Part shown: in pieces, positions 8,080 through 18,254 of the stretch
Layout of the letters: every line of letters begins with the position of its first letter
How positions within the stretch are numbered: position 1 is the stretch's first letter
Assembly: GCA_021201295.1 (NCBI GenBank)
Contig: JAJQFE010000060.1
Span: 1 to 49,379 of the forward strand
Length of the DNA stretch: 49,379 bases
Direction: 5' to 3'
DNA from: Tannerellaceae bacterium
GTDB taxonomy: Bacteria; Bacteroidota; Bacteroidia; Bacteroidales; Tannerellaceae
The notes under the pieces: generated by a model
What the model saw: only the letters and a program-made list of their open reading frames with translations
Told to the model about the DNA's origin: nothing
Database searches by the model: none
Position numbers and translations under genes: made by a program

Positions 8080-11000
8080 ATGGCAAATATATCAGAAATA
8101 AGTATAAAGCGCCCGGTTCTTTCTACAGTAATGATGTTGATAATCTTACTGTTTGGGATGATTGGCTATCACTATCTGGGTGTCCGGGAGTTCCCCAGTG
8201 TAGACCAACCCATTATCTCTGTGAATGTATCTTATTCGGGAGCAAATGCGGAGGTAATTATGAACCAGATTACCGAGCCTCTCGAACAAAATATAAACGG
8301 GATTCCCGGAATTCGTTCTTTAAGTAGTGTGAGTAGTCAGGGGAGTAGCCGTATTACAGTAGAGTTTGAGCTATCCGTGGATATGGAGACAGCCGCTAAT
8401 GATGTCCGTGATAAAGTTTCGCGGGCCCAACGCTATCTTCCCCGGGATTGTGATCCCCCTACTGTATCAAAGGCAGATGCAGACGCTTCTCCCATTCTGC
8501 AAATTGGTATTCGTAGTAATAAACGTTCCCTTATGGAACTAAGCGAAATTGCAGAGTTAACAGTAAAAGAACGTCTGCAGACCATTTCAAATGTGAGTGC
8601 AGTAGAAATATGGGGACAAAAAAAGATACTCCATGCGTTTATGGCTGGATCCCATTAAAATGGCTGACTATGGAGTAACTACCATGGATGTAAAAAATGC
8701 TGTAGATCGTGAAAATGTAGAATTACCTTCCGGAAGTATTGAAGGAAATACGGTAGAACTTTCCATTCGGACATTAGGTCTTATGCAAACAGCAAAAGAA
8801 TTTAATGATCTGATTATACGCGAAGAAGGAAATAACATTGTCCGTTTTCAGGATATCGGATATGCAGAATTAGCACCGGAAGATATCCGGAGCTTATTAA
8901 AAAAGGATGGAGAGCCGATGGTGATCGATGTCATTATCCCACAACCGGGAGCTAACCACATCGAGATTGCTAATGAAACCTATGAGCGTATTGAACAGCT
9001 AAAAAAGATCTGCCTGAAGATGTATCCATTGAAATGGTATATGATAATACCAAATTTATCCGGGCGTCTATCAGAGAAATGCAGGAAACCATTTATATCG
9101 CATTTATCCTGGTTGTAATCATTATCTTTATGTTTCTCCGGGACTGGCGCGTTACGCTGGTACCTGTCGTCGTAATTCCGGTTTCTTTGGTTGGAGCATT
9201 CTTTATTATGTACATGTCCGGTTTCTCCATTAATGTACTTACCATGCTTGCCGTGGTATTGTCTGTAGGACTTGTGGTAGATGATGCGATTGTAGTAGCA
9301 GAAAACATTTATGTCCGGATAGAACATGGGATGTCTCCAAAAGAAGCAGGGATTGAAGGTTCCAATGAAATTTTCTTTGCTGTAATTTCTACTACGATTA
9401 CTCTTATCTCCGTATTCCTGCCCATTGTGTTTATGGATGGAATGACAGGAAGGCTTTTCAAGGAATTTAGTATCGTCATAGCAGGTAGTGTGGCTATCTC
9501 TTCGTTCGTTGCATTGACCTTTACTCCCATGCTCGCCACCAAAATATTGAAGAAACGGGAAAAACAAAACTGGTTATACCGGAAAACAGAGCCTTTTTTT
9601 AATGGTTTAAATAAAATATACGCCAAAGCATTAACAGCTTTCCTTTCAAAGAAATGGTTAGCTATTCCTATCGTAATCCTGTTAGTAACAGCAATCGGAA
9701 TTTTATGGAATAAAATCCCGACCGAGTTGTCCCCGTTAGAAGACCGCTCTATCATAACCATTAATCTCAGAGGACCGGAAGGGGTTACTTTCGAATTTAT
9801 TCGTGATTACGCGAACCGGATTGAAGAACTGGCAGAAATTACAGTTCCAGAACGTGAGTCTATACTTTCCCATTCATGGAATGGCGGTGGATTCATGAAC
9901 ATATTTCTTCCGGATATACAGGAACGGGAACGTTCCCAGATGGAAATTGCTGAAGAGTTATCAGCAGCTGTAAGAAGGGAAACGATGGCGCGATCCTTTG
10001 TTCAGCAACAATCCACTTTTGGAGGACGAAGGGGAGGAATGCCAGTCCAGTATGTTCTGCAAGCCCCTGATTTACAAAAACTGGAAGAATACCTACCTTT
10101 ATTCATGGAAAAAGTGAATGAGAGTCCTATATTCCAAATGGCAGATGTTAACCTGAAGTTTACCAAACCGGAAACCCGGATTGAAATTAACCGGGACAAG
10201 GCCTCTTTATTAGGAGTAAGTACCCTGAATATTGCCCAGACCTTACAATATGCATTAAGCGGACAATGCATGGGCTACTTCTATATGAATGGAAAGCAGT
10301 ACCAGATCTTAGGAGAGATCAATCGTCAACAGCGGAACACTCCTTTAGATCTTAAGTCCATTTACATACGAAGTGATAACGGATCCATGCTCCAGTTGGA
10401 TAACCTGGTTTCTCTGCACGAAAATGTAGCACCGCCCCAATTATACAGATACAACCGTTTCGTATCAGCAACCGTATCCAGTGGATTAAACAAGGGATAT
10501 ACGTTATGGGATGGACTGGCAGAGATGGATCACATTACTGAAGAAGTACTGGATGAAAGTTTCCGGACTGCCCTCTCCGGAGAATCTAAAGAATTCAGCG
10601 AAAGTTCATCCAGCCTCATGTTTGCAATGATCCTTGCTCTTTTGATGATCTATCTGGTATTGGCGGCCCAGTTTGAAAGTTTTAAAGATCCGTTGATCGT
10701 TATGTTTACTGTACCGTTGGCCATTGCCGGAGCTTTGATATTTATGGATTACTCCGGTATTACCATGAATATTTTTAGCCAGATCGGACTGATCATGTTA
10801 ATCGGGCTGGTGGCAAAGAATGGTATTCTGATTGTAGAATTTGCCAACCAACGCCAGGATGCCGGGTTAAGTATGCCCGAAGCGATCCGTGCTTCAGCAA
10901 CCCAGCATTTTCGTCCTATTCTGATGACCAGTGTCTCTACAATCTTAGGTCTGGTTCCGCTTGTCTATGCAACAGGAGAAGGTGCACAAGGCTGTATTGC

Positions 11001-11118
11001 CATGGGTGTAGCAGTTGTCGGAGGTATGCTTGTATCTACTTTTCTGACTCTATTTATTGTTCTAGCCATGTATAGTTTTATCTCTACAGACAGACATGTA
11101 AAACAAGAACAACAATGA
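8080..11118 (+). pseudogene. RND multidrug efflux pump (HAE1/AcrB-type), two frameshifts
   Basis: About 1013 residues, the full length for the HAE1 family. N-terminal SIKRPVLSTVMMLIILLFG and the TM4 motif VGLVVDDAIVVAEN (proton-relay DD) identify a proton-driven multidrug pump. The C-terminal half has LVAKNGILIVEFANQ. Two one-base breaks split it: a run of seven A near 8614-8620 should be six (restoring WGQKRYSMRLWLDP), and a run of six A near 9000-9006 should be seven (restoring LKKDLPEDVSIEMVYDN). They cancel in frame. The middle gene of the adaptor-pump-outer membrane operon; its last codons overlap the next start as ATGA. Confidence 0.9.
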
Positions 11119-12458
11119 AACAACTACTTATTATATTGTCCCTTTTATTTTTTACTTTTTCCGGGGTAGAAGCACAACGGGTCTTCAGCCTTAAGCAATG
11201 TATAGAAACAGGACTGGAAAGAAATTACTCCATCCGGATCGTTAGAAATGAACAATTAATTTACGAAAATAATGCCACCATAGGAAATGCGGGCTATCTG
11301 CCGGCATTTGACCTGAGTGGAGGTGCCGGAGGAACTCTATATAACTATAATGAGAGGGATACGGTCAACCACTCATTCACCAGAAGAAACGGGATCGGAA
11401 ATGAAACAGCCAACCTGGGACTGGATATGGGCTGGACTATTTTTAATGGTTTTGGTATCCAGGCTGAATATGAACGGTTGAAAGAGTTAAAACGGATGGG
11501 AGAATTAAACACCCGGCTGACGATTGAAGAATTTGTTGCCGACCTGGCCGGGGAATATTATAATCTCATCCGCCAGAAAACCCGTCTGCGCAATCTTCTG
11601 GCAACGCTTGAACTCTCTAAAGAGCGTCTCCGTATAGTGGAAGAAAGATATTACATCGGCTCTATGTCCAGACTGGACTTCCAACAGGCACGGGTCGACT
11701 TTAACTCCGATAGTTCTACTGTTCTTAACCAGTTGGAAGTGGTCCATACTTCCCGCATCCGGCTCAATGAATTAATGGCTTTAGATAATGTGGAAGAACA
11801 GATCCTTCTAAAAGATTCCCTGATCCATCCGAATCCTTTTCTGGATGAAGTGGAATTATGGCAGAACACACTGGCAACCAACTCCGCCCTGTTACTTGCC
11901 CAGAAAAACCGGACTCTTTCTGAAATTGACTATAAAAAAGCCAAAAGCCGTAATTATCCCTATGTCAGACTGAATGCAGGCTATGGCTACACAGCCAACT
12001 GGTATGATGATAACCGGATAGATATGCAGCACCGCATGGGACTCAGCTACGGATTAACCGTAGGCATCAATGTGCTCGACGGTTTCAACCGCCGCCGGGA
12101 ACAAAGGAATGCCCGCATCGAAATAGAAAACAAAGACCTTCGTATACAGGAACTGGAATTATCCTTACGTGCAGATATGAGTAATTTATGGATGGCCTAT
12201 CAGAACAACTTAGATCTATGGGGGTTGGAAAAAGAGAATCTGGTAGCTGCGCAGGAGAACTATAATATTGCACTCGACCGGTATAAACTGGGAGACCTGT
12301 CCGGTATTGAACTTCGTGAGGCACAGAATAATCTTCTGCAGGCTGAAGAGCGTCAATCCATTGCAGAATATGCAACCAAATTATGTGAAATATCCCTTTT
12401 ACAACTAAGTGGGCAAATATTAAACTTCCTGAATCCAGAGGTGAATGCCAGCTATTAA
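11115..12458 (+). CDS. TolC-family outer membrane efflux protein
   Basis: 447 residues with a signal peptide (to SGVEAQ) and the duplicated outer-membrane efflux protein domain. FSLKQCIETGLERNYSIRI is the usual opening helix, GWTIFNGFGIQAEYERL marks the first beta hairpin and YGLTVGINVLDGFNRRREQRNA the second. It forms the outer-membrane channel for the pump encoded just upstream. The ATG overlaps the pump stop (ATGA), so translation is probably coupled. Confidence 0.92.
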   Translation: MKQLLIILSLLFFTFSGVEAQRVFSLKQCIETGLERNYSIRIVRNEQLIYENNATIGNAGYLPAFDLSGGAGGTLYNYNERDTVNHSFTRRNGIGNETANLGLDMGWTIFNGFGIQAEYERLKELKRMGELNTRLTIEEFVADLAGEYYNLIRQKTRLRNLLATLELSKERLRIVEERYYIGSMSRLDFQQARVDFNSDSSTVLNQLEVVHTSRIRLNELMALDNVEEQILLKDSLIHPNPFLDEVELWQNTLATNSALLLAQKNRTLSEIDYKKAKSRNYPYVRLNAGYGYTANWYDDNRIDMQHRMGLSYGLTVGINVLDGFNRRREQRNARIEIENKDLRIQELELSLRADMSNLWMAYQNNLDLWGLEKENLVAAQENYNIALDRYKLGDLSGIELREAQNNLLQAEERQSIAEYATKLCEISLLQLSGQILNFLNPEVNASY

Positions 12459-12935
12459 TAGTGTTCTTTCCCTATATTTTTTTAGGTATTCATCTATTCA
12501 TCTTTTGATAAACAACTGATTCACAGGCTATAAAAATGCATACCTGAGTATTCAGGTATTCACCAGGTATGCATATATAGGGGAAAAAGAGTGCTGTCAG
12601 AAGTTTTTTATCTGAAAACTGGTACGGCTGTGATGCCTCTCCGGGACAGATTGGTAAATCCATGCAGGACAACTATTTCTACCCTCTACACCCTGGCTCC
12701 ATTTGCTGCCTACATTTTCGGGAATCAGTGCCTACCTATGCAGGCTACCCTCTACACCCTACGGATAGTTGCTGCACGGATAATTAAAAATAGTTACGCA
12801 GCTATCTGAAGATGAATCCTAAAAAATTCTACTTTATATATAAGTATACGGGTTGACCATAGGATTTGTTTTAGTATTTCCTTTGGATAAACCTCAGTAA
12901 AAAGCACTACCTTTGTCGGATAATTTTCTGATAAC
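12459..12935. other. 477-bp non-coding stretch with a hairpin and direct repeats
   Basis: No convincing gene. It holds an inverted repeat (12536-12574), where ATGCATACCTG pairs with CAGGTATGCAT across 17 bases, without a following T tract. It also holds a 16-base direct repeat, CTACCCTCTACACCCT, at 12679-12694 and 12745-12760, each copy preceded by an ATGCAGG. The right end carries the promoter of the gene at 12936. Confidence 0.6.
12883..12915 (+). promoter_or_regulatory. Promoter of the methyltransferase-like gene
   Basis: TTG at 12883 and TACCTTTG at 12908-12915, an exact TAnnTTTG. Spacing is 22 bases, slightly long. Transcription would start near 12922, giving a short leader before ATG 12936. 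Confidence 0.5.
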
Positions 12936-13727
12936 ATGCGAATCATACCAAAAACCAACACATTACGAAAAACCATCCTGATCTACCGAAGCATACGCCA
13001 TCGAAACGGACATGGCGTACATTCTCCGTTTGTATTCAACCTGATCACCAAAGTGATTGAAGAAAAAAGACCTTATTATACTTTTCATGACATTGAGCTA
13101 CTCAGAAAACAATTAATATATAAAGAGGAAAAAATCACCTATCCGGACAGACATCACAAAGGAAAACTCCGGACCCGTTCCATTAGTAAAATCGTAGCTC
13201 AGGAAGGGATTAAACCCAAACATGGAGCACTACTTTTCCGTTTAGCCAACTACTTCAAACCCCGGAGTATTCTACACATAGGCCCTTCCATGGGTTTATC
13301 TGCGTTATATCTCTCTTCCTATCAGACAGGAGCAAACTGCATAGCATTAGAGCATATAGAAGAATTTGCCACCATTTCCCGGTGGATCTACGAAAGGGCT
13401 GGCCGGAATCCGGTCTCTTTACAGGTAGGTGCTTATCAAAACACCCTGCCACCGGTCCTTACTTCCCTGAATCAATTGGATTTGGTTTATTTCAACACGG
13501 CTACGGAAACGTTTGAAAATGAATGGTTATTTACCACATGCCTCAAATATATCCACGACCAGACGGTTTTTGTAATTAAAGGAATCAAAAGCAACAAAGA
13601 AATGAGAGCATTCTGGTCTGCTGTGACCGGGCGGCCGAAAGTGACCGTCACGATTGACCTTTATTCCATGGGCCTTGTCTTCTTTAACCGGAAGCTCCAC
13701 AAACGAAATTATAAAACCTATTTTTAA
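12936..13727 (+). CDS. Class I SAM-dependent methyltransferase-like protein
   Basis: 263 residues resembling O-methyltransferase-like proteins common in Bacteroidales. The N-terminal [13 protein letters not shown] motif is typical of that group. The SAM-binding strand is [18 protein letters not shown], where the family usually has a Gly-rich ExGxxxG; here it is [19 protein letters not shown] replaces the D-rich metal site usual in catechol-type enzymes. The acceptor is not known. It is followed 28 bases later by the adenosyltransferase and is probably in the same transcript. Confidence 0.7.
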   Translation: MRIIPKTNTLRKTILIYRSIRHRNGHGVHSPFVFNLITKVIEEKRPYYTFHDIELLRKQLIYKEEKITYPDRHHKGKLRTRSISKIVAQEGIKPKHGALLFRLANYFKPRSILHIGPSMGLSALYLSSYQTGANCIALEHIEEFATISRWIYERAGRNPVSLQVGAYQNTLPPVLTSLNQLDLVYFNTATETFENEWLFTTCLKYIHDQTVFVIKGIKSNKEMRAFWSAVTGRPKVTVTIDLYSMGLVFFNRKLHKRNYKTYF

Positions 13728-13755
13728 ATCAGCGTATGCAATAAAAATAAATGAC

Positions 13756-14319
13756 ATGAAAAAGAGCGTTGTATATACCCGAACCGGAGACAAAGGACTC
13801 ACGTCTCTGGTAGGAGGACAAAGAGTTTCCAAAACTAATCACCGGATAGAGAGTTATGGGACAATAGATGAATTAAATTCATTCATTGGCCTGTTGATGA
13901 CAGAACTGACAGATCCCCAGGATCTGGATTTTTTACTATTTGTGCAACACAAACTGTTTACCATAGGCTCCTACCTTGCCACAGACCAGACTTCTACGGA
14001 GCTTAGGATAGAAAGCAAAGTGTCAGAAGAGAGTATCCGGCGGATTGAACATGAGATCGACCGGATAGATATGGACCTTCCTAAAATGAATCATTTCATT
14101 TTGCCCGGAGGAAGTCGTTCCGCTTCTTTAGCACACGTATGCCGCACGATATGCCGCAGAGCAGAACGCCGGATCTACCGGCTACATGAAGAATGCCTGG
14201 TTGAAGATGCCGTGCTTATTTTTGTGAACAGACTGTCCGATTATATGTTCGTGTTAGCAAGAAAAGAATGTATTAAAAACAATGGACATGAAATTATTTG
14301 GGATTATACTTGCATCTAA
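13756..14319 (+). CDS. Cob(I)alamin adenosyltransferase, PduO type
   Basis: 187 residues. It transfers the 5'-deoxyadenosyl group of ATP to cob(I)alamin to make adenosylcobalamin in the cytoplasm. The ATP-binding N terminus is [15 protein letters not shown], the Gly-rich TRTGDxG motif of PduO enzymes, followed by [16 protein letters not shown]. The C-terminal helices hold [20 protein letters not shown] and [13 protein letters not shown], the trimer-interface signature. Start set at ATG 13756; the longer in-frame start at 13654 would lie inside the upstream gene. It fits with the cobalamin riboswitch at 49103, both pointing to B12 use. Confidence 0.93.
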   Translation: MKKSVVYTRTGDKGLTSLVGGQRVSKTNHRIESYGTIDELNSFIGLLMTELTDPQDLDFLLFVQHKLFTIGSYLATDQTSTELRIESKVSEESIRRIEHEIDRIDMDLPKMNHFILPGGSRSASLAHVCRTICRRAERRIYRLHEECLVEDAVLIFVNRLSDYMFVLARKECIKNNGHEIIWDYTCI

Positions 14320-14339
14320 GAAATAAAGTTTTATTTTTG
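14310..14339 (+). promoter_or_regulatory. Promoter of the DUF2795 gene
   Basis: TTG at 14310-14312, 19 bases, then TATTTTTG at 14332-14339: a consensus Bacteroidota promoter. It overlaps the end of the adenosyltransferase gene. Start near 14346, leaving a leader of about 48 bases. Confidence 0.65.
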
Positions 14340-14359
14340 CGAAAAAATTAGAGAAACCT

Positions 14360-14376
14360 AACCACACTGTGTGGTT
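14360..14376. promoter_or_regulatory. Perfect dyad in the DUF2795 leader
   Basis: AACCACAC-T-GTGTGGTT is a perfect eight-base dyad around one base. It lies about 15 to 30 bases into the predicted transcript and ends 17 bases before the ATG. It is too tight to fold well as an RNA hairpin, so a repressor operator is as likely as an mRNA structure. Confidence 0.5.
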
Positions 14377-14393
14377 GCAAACACTTGACAGCT

Positions 14394-14615
14394 ATGTATT
14401 GGACATTAGAATTAGCTTCAAAATTAGAAGATGCACCCTGGCCTGCTACAAAAGATGAGTTGATTGATTATGCACAACGCTCCGGGGCACCTTTGGAAGT
14501 GATTGAGAATTTGCAGGAAATGGAAGATGAAGGCGAGATCTATGAGTGCATGGAAGATATCTGGCCCGATTATCCCAGTAAAGAAGACTTCTTCTTCAAT
14601 GAAGAAGAGTATTAA
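14394..14615 (+). CDS. DUF2795 domain protein
   Basis: 73-residue acidic protein. The DUF2795 core is visible as PATKDELIDYAQRSGAPLEVIENLQEMEDEGEIYE-like sequence, split here as ATKDELIDYAQRSG and VIENLQEMEDEG. The tail is strongly acidic (EDFFFNEEEY). The family is small, widespread and of unknown function. Start taken at ATG 14394 (MYWTLELASKLED); a TTG nine bases upstream is possible but unneeded. Has its own promoter and terminator, so it is monocistronic. Confidence 0.8.
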   Translation: MYWTLELASKLEDAPWPATKDELIDYAQRSGAPLEVIENLQEMEDEGEIYECMEDIWPDYPSKEDFFFNEEEY

Positions 14616-14642
14616 TAAGTGAGAACTTAGTTCTTAAAAATA

Positions 14643-14690
14643 AAAAACGAGGCAGAACAGCCTTTCCGGCTTCCTGCCTCGTTTGTTTTT
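14643..14690 (+). terminator. Rho-independent terminator after DUF2795 gene
   Basis: AAACGAGGCAG pairs with CTGCCTCGTTT, with an inner hairpin in the loop, and runs into TGTTTTT. Strong stem and T tract 28 bases past the stop. Confidence 0.88.
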
Positions 14691-14771
14691 AACCGCTAAA
14701 CACAATTTATCCCTTTTCACTCCGTTTCGTATTAGTAGAAATAAAACCAGATAGGGCAGCGTACCTCCAAA

Positions 14772-15725
14772 ATGAAAAGAGCCATTTTGTTCTTTATAGT
14801 GTTCATCAGTTGTTCAGATATGGTCTGGGCACAGATTGATGCGCAATTCAGCCAGTATTTCATGGCTCTGGGCTACTACAATCCGGCGTATGCGGGTACT
14901 TCTGATAAACTGAACACACTGGCAATGTACCGGCAGCAATGGGCCGGGATAGAAGGGGCACCGAAATCCTTTTTTATTACAGCAGACATGCCTTTCTCCT
15001 TTAAAAACACAAAGCACGGTGTGGGAGTAACTGTATACAACGACCAGGCAGGTCTTTTCCGGCATACGGTAATCGGGCTGCAATATGCCTATAAATATAA
15101 ACTATTCGGAGGCGTACTGAGTGGAGGTATACAACTGGGCATAGCCAACCTTTCTTTCGATGCGGACGGGATTTATATTCCGGATATTTCAGAAAGCCCG
15201 GATCATACGATGGAAGATGAGGCCATTCCTACCAGCAATGAAAACGGGATGGGGCTGGATATGAATGCCGGCCTGTTTTATTCCCACAGGAAATTCTATG
15301 TAGGAGTAGGCATCATGCATCTTTCCGAAGCAGAAATAGGGCTGGATGAGAATATCAGTACCTATATTCCCCGGACATATAATTTTGTCGGGGGATACAA
15401 TATTCAATTAAGGAATCCGTTAATTGAATTACAGCCTTCGGTGTTTCTCAAGACAGATATGCAATATATGTCTGCAGACATAACCGCACGACTGATATAT
15501 AATAAAATGTTTAATGGTGGCCTTTCCTGGAGGGTGAATGAATCGGTGATACTATTACTGGGAGCCAACATAAAGAATTTTCAGGCAGGATATGCTTATG
15601 ACTTTCCCACTACAGCCATCCGGAAAGGCAGCTCAGGAAGCCACGAGTTATTCCTTCGTTTTTCAATAAACCTGAAAAAAACAAAGACTGGACAATATAG
15701 ACATAAAAGTGTACGTATATTATAA
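14772..15725 (+). CDS. porP: PorP/SprF family type IX secretion membrane protein
   Basis: 317 residues with a signal peptide ending at VWAQ. The PorP/SprF signature DAQFSQYFMALGYYNPAYAG follows immediately; the rest is an aromatic beta-barrel with a C-terminal strand. PorP is an outer-membrane component that interacts with the type IX secretion machinery and is implicated in attachment or motor coupling. It is the first gene of the porPKLMN block, in the order known from Porphyromonas gingivalis, seven bases before porK. The length and order leave little doubt. Confidence 0.93.
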   Translation: MKRAILFFIVFISCSDMVWAQIDAQFSQYFMALGYYNPAYAGTSDKLNTLAMYRQQWAGIEGAPKSFFITADMPFSFKNTKHGVGVTVYNDQAGLFRHTVIGLQYAYKYKLFGGVLSGGIQLGIANLSFDADGIYIPDISESPDHTMEDEAIPTSNENGMGLDMNAGLFYSHRKFYVGVGIMHLSEAEIGLDENISTYIPRTYNFVGGYNIQLRNPLIELQPSVFLKTDMQYMSADITARLIYNKMFNGGLSWRVNESVILLLGANIKNFQAGYAYDFPTTAIRKGSSGSHELFLRFSINLKKTKTGQYRHKSVRIL

Positions 15726-15732
15726 ATAGTAT

Positions 15733-17163
15733 ATGAAAAAAGTATTATTAGTACTTGTAGCAGTGACCCTATTATCCGCATGTGGGAAATCATTGTTAAG
15801 TAGTGGAGGAGAAGTTACAGGGGTCAGAAGTACCGCTGTGAACGAACCCGCCCCATATGGTATGGTTCTTATCAAACGGGGAGCATTTGAAATGGGTCCG
15901 AACGATAAGGATTCTGTCTGGGGAATTATGCCGGAGACAAAAGGCGTTTCTTTTGATGCTTTCTGGATGGATGAAACAGAGGTAACCAATGCAAAATACC
16001 GCCAGTTCGTTTATTGGGTCCGGGACTCCATTATCCGTGAACGGTTAGCAGATCCGGCTTATGGAGGAAATGATTTGTTCAAGATTACGGAAGACCGCTA
16101 TGGGGAACCTGTCACTCCTCATCTAGACTGGAGCAGACCTATACCATGGAAACGGGCTAACGAGGACGAATTACTGGCCATAGAAAGTGTATATTATACC
16201 CACCCTATCACAGGCGAAAAACGGCTGGACGAAAAGCAGATGAATTATAAATATGAATGGTATGACCATACTTCTGCGGCTTTGCGTAAACATCGTCTGG
16301 ATCCTGCAGACCGTGTACGTAATACGGATATAAACATAAATCCTAACGAAGTGGTCATGATCTCTAAAGACACGGCTTACATCAACGATGACGGATTTAT
16401 TATTAATGAAACCATCACCCGCCCCTTAAGTAGTCCTTATGACTTTCTCCATACCCGGATCGTAAATATTTATCCGGATGAAACAGTGTGGGTAAACGAC
16501 TTTAACAATGCGTATAACGAACCTTATATGCGTATGTATTTCACTCATCCCGGATATGATGATTATCCGGTAGTAGGTGTTTCCTGGGAGATGGCATCAG
16601 CTTACTGTATGTGGAGGACTGAATTGTTCCAATCTTCCATGAATCTGCCGGCAGGTTATACGATTGAACCGTTCCGTCTGCCTACGGAAGGAGAATGGGA
16701 ATATGCCGCCAGAACCGGGAAAAATGAATATAAATATCCCTGGGCTACAGACGAATTACAAAGTAGTAAAGGATGTTTCTTAGGAAATTTCAAACCCGGC
16801 AATGGTAATTATACGGAAGACGGACACCTGATCACTGCACGGGTAGGCTCTTTTGCTCCTAATGAATTCGGATTATATGATATGGCTGGTAACGTAGCAG
16901 AATGGACGTCCACGACTTATATGGAATCAGGTCCCAGCCAGATGAGTGATATGAATCCGGATCTACGCTATAATGCAGCGATTGATGATCCGTATGAAAT
17001 GAAAAAGAAAGTGGTCCGGGGCGGTTCATGGAAAGACGTAGCACAATTCATACGCTCAGATATGAGAACTTTTGAATACCAGAACGAGACCCGTTCGTAC
17101 ATCGGATTCCGGTGTGCCCGTACACAAATCGGATTTGCACGGGGTAAATCCAAAAAGAAATAA
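15733..17163 (+). CDS. porK: Type IX secretion ring lipoprotein PorK/GldK
   Basis: 476 residues. Lipoprotein signal MKKVLLVLVAVTLLSAC, then an FGE/sulfatase-modifying-factor fold: GMVLIKRGAFEMGPND near residue 40, DAFWMDETEVTNAKYRQFV, PVVGVSWEMASAYCMWR, RLPTEGEWEYAARTG and the C-terminal VVRGGSWKDVA...YIGFRCAR. In PorK the fold is structural. PorK and PorN form the large periplasmic ring attached to the outer membrane. Next to porL and in the standard gene order. Confidence 0.95.
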   Translation: MKKVLLVLVAVTLLSACGKSLLSSGGEVTGVRSTAVNEPAPYGMVLIKRGAFEMGPNDKDSVWGIMPETKGVSFDAFWMDETEVTNAKYRQFVYWVRDSIIRERLADPAYGGNDLFKITEDRYGEPVTPHLDWSRPIPWKRANEDELLAIESVYYTHPITGEKRLDEKQMNYKYEWYDHTSAALRKHRLDPADRVRNTDININPNEVVMISKDTAYINDDGFIINETITRPLSSPYDFLHTRIVNIYPDETVWVNDFNNAYNEPYMRMYFTHPGYDDYPVVGVSWEMASAYCMWRTELFQSSMNLPAGYTIEPFRLPTEGEWEYAARTGKNEYKYPWATDELQSSKGCFLGNFKPGNGNYTEDGHLITARVGSFAPNEFGLYDMAGNVAEWTSTTYMESGPSQMSDMNPDLRYNAAIDDPYEMKKKVVRGGSWKDVAQFIRSDMRTFEYQNETRSYIGFRCARTQIGFARGKSKKK

Positions 17164-17203
17164 TTAAAAGCTAATTCAGAACAGATTAATACTTGAATAA
17201 AAT

Positions 17204-18220
17204 ATGGGAAAGTATAGAAGATATAAAAACAGATTAGAGATGTTCCTATCCAGCGAAAGAGGAAAAAGGGTACTGAATTTCTGTTACAGTTGGGGGGCCT
17301 CCATCGTAATTCTGGGTGCGCTTTTTAAATTACTTCACCTGCCTTATGCCAACCAGATCCTGTTTGTAGCGATGATCATTGAATCGTTGGTATTTGCTAT
17401 TTCCGCCTTTGAACGTCCGAGTCATGAATATAACTGGGAAGACGTGTTCCCGGTATTGAAATCCAAAAATCCTTTAGACCGTCCGGATTTTAGTAAGAAT
17501 TCAATAGCCTCTTTAGTAAAAGAAGAAAATGAAGCTATAGAAAGTACTCCTGTGATGGCAGGTGGTATTCAGACGGGTTTTGCTTCGCAGAGTTCCCGGC
17601 TTATAGCCGGAAGTGTAGCCGAAGAGATCTCCGCAGAAGAATCGAAAGAGCTGGCCGAAAGTATTAAAAAACTAAATGGTGCAGCGGAACAAATCTCCAA
17701 AATGGCAGATCTGACCGATGCTACACAAAAATATCTGGAACAGCTATCCGGTATGGCACAGAATATGGAACGTTTCAGTCAGATCACCAGTTCACTGACA
17801 GATGTCTCAGATGGAATTAACCAACATTCCCAGGGATATGTACAACAAATGGAAATGCTGAACCGGAACATTACCGGATTGAACACAATCTATGAGATCC
17901 AGTTAAAAGGAATCAGCTCACAGATCGATTCTGTAGAGCATATCAATGCCGGTCTGAACCGGATCAAGGATTTGTATAACAGTTCGGTTATAGATAGTTC
18001 CGTATTTAAAAACGAAACAGAGAAAATGGCTCAGCAACTGACTCAGTTGAATCAGGTCTATAGCCGGTTATTACAAGCAATGACTGTAAATATGTACGGA
18101 GGAGTTGCACCGGCTCCCCAGTCTTATGCGCAACCACAACAGCCACAACCGGTTTATCAACAACAGCCACCTATGCAAGGGAATCCATACCAGAACCCTT
18201 ATACAAACAACCAGGGATAA
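17204..18220 (+). CDS. porL: Type IX secretion motor protein PorL/GldL
   Basis: 338 residues. Two N-terminal membrane helices (FCYSWGASIVILGALFKLLH and YANQILFVAMIIESLVFAIS) form the inner-membrane stator ring, which with PorM converts proton flow into rotation. The conserved Glu within the second helix (IIES) is the candidate proton carrier by family knowledge. A long cytoplasmic coiled-coil region follows (KLNGAAEQISKMADLTDA), then a Gln/Pro-rich tail. The length exceeds short GldL proteins, as in Bacteroidales. Confidence 0.94.
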   Translation: MGKYRRYKNRLEMFLSSERGKRVLNFCYSWGASIVILGALFKLLHLPYANQILFVAMIIESLVFAISAFERPSHEYNWEDVFPVLKSKNPLDRPDFSKNSIASLVKEENEAIESTPVMAGGIQTGFASQSSRLIAGSVAEEISAEESKELAESIKKLNGAAEQISKMADLTDATQKYLEQLSGMAQNMERFSQITSSLTDVSDGINQHSQGYVQQMEMLNRNITGLNTIYEIQLKGISSQIDSVEHINAGLNRIKDLYNSSVIDSSVFKNETEKMAQQLTQLNQVYSRLLQAMTVNMYGGVAPAPQSYAQPQQPQPVYQQQPPMQGNPYQNPYTNNQG

Positions 18221-18254
18221 TAAAACAACTCGTTAATAACTGAAATAGAAAAAC

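Noticed and set aside
8980-9567. Long antisense reading frame over the efflux pump (195 residues)
   Set aside because: Composition is biased (Asn/Tyr/His-rich) and it mirrors the conserved pump coding sequence; no start context or family features.
15733-17163. Formylglycine-generating enzyme or sulfatase maturation factor
   Set aside because: The fold matches, but the lipoprotein signal and position between porP and porL identify it as PorK, a structural ring protein.
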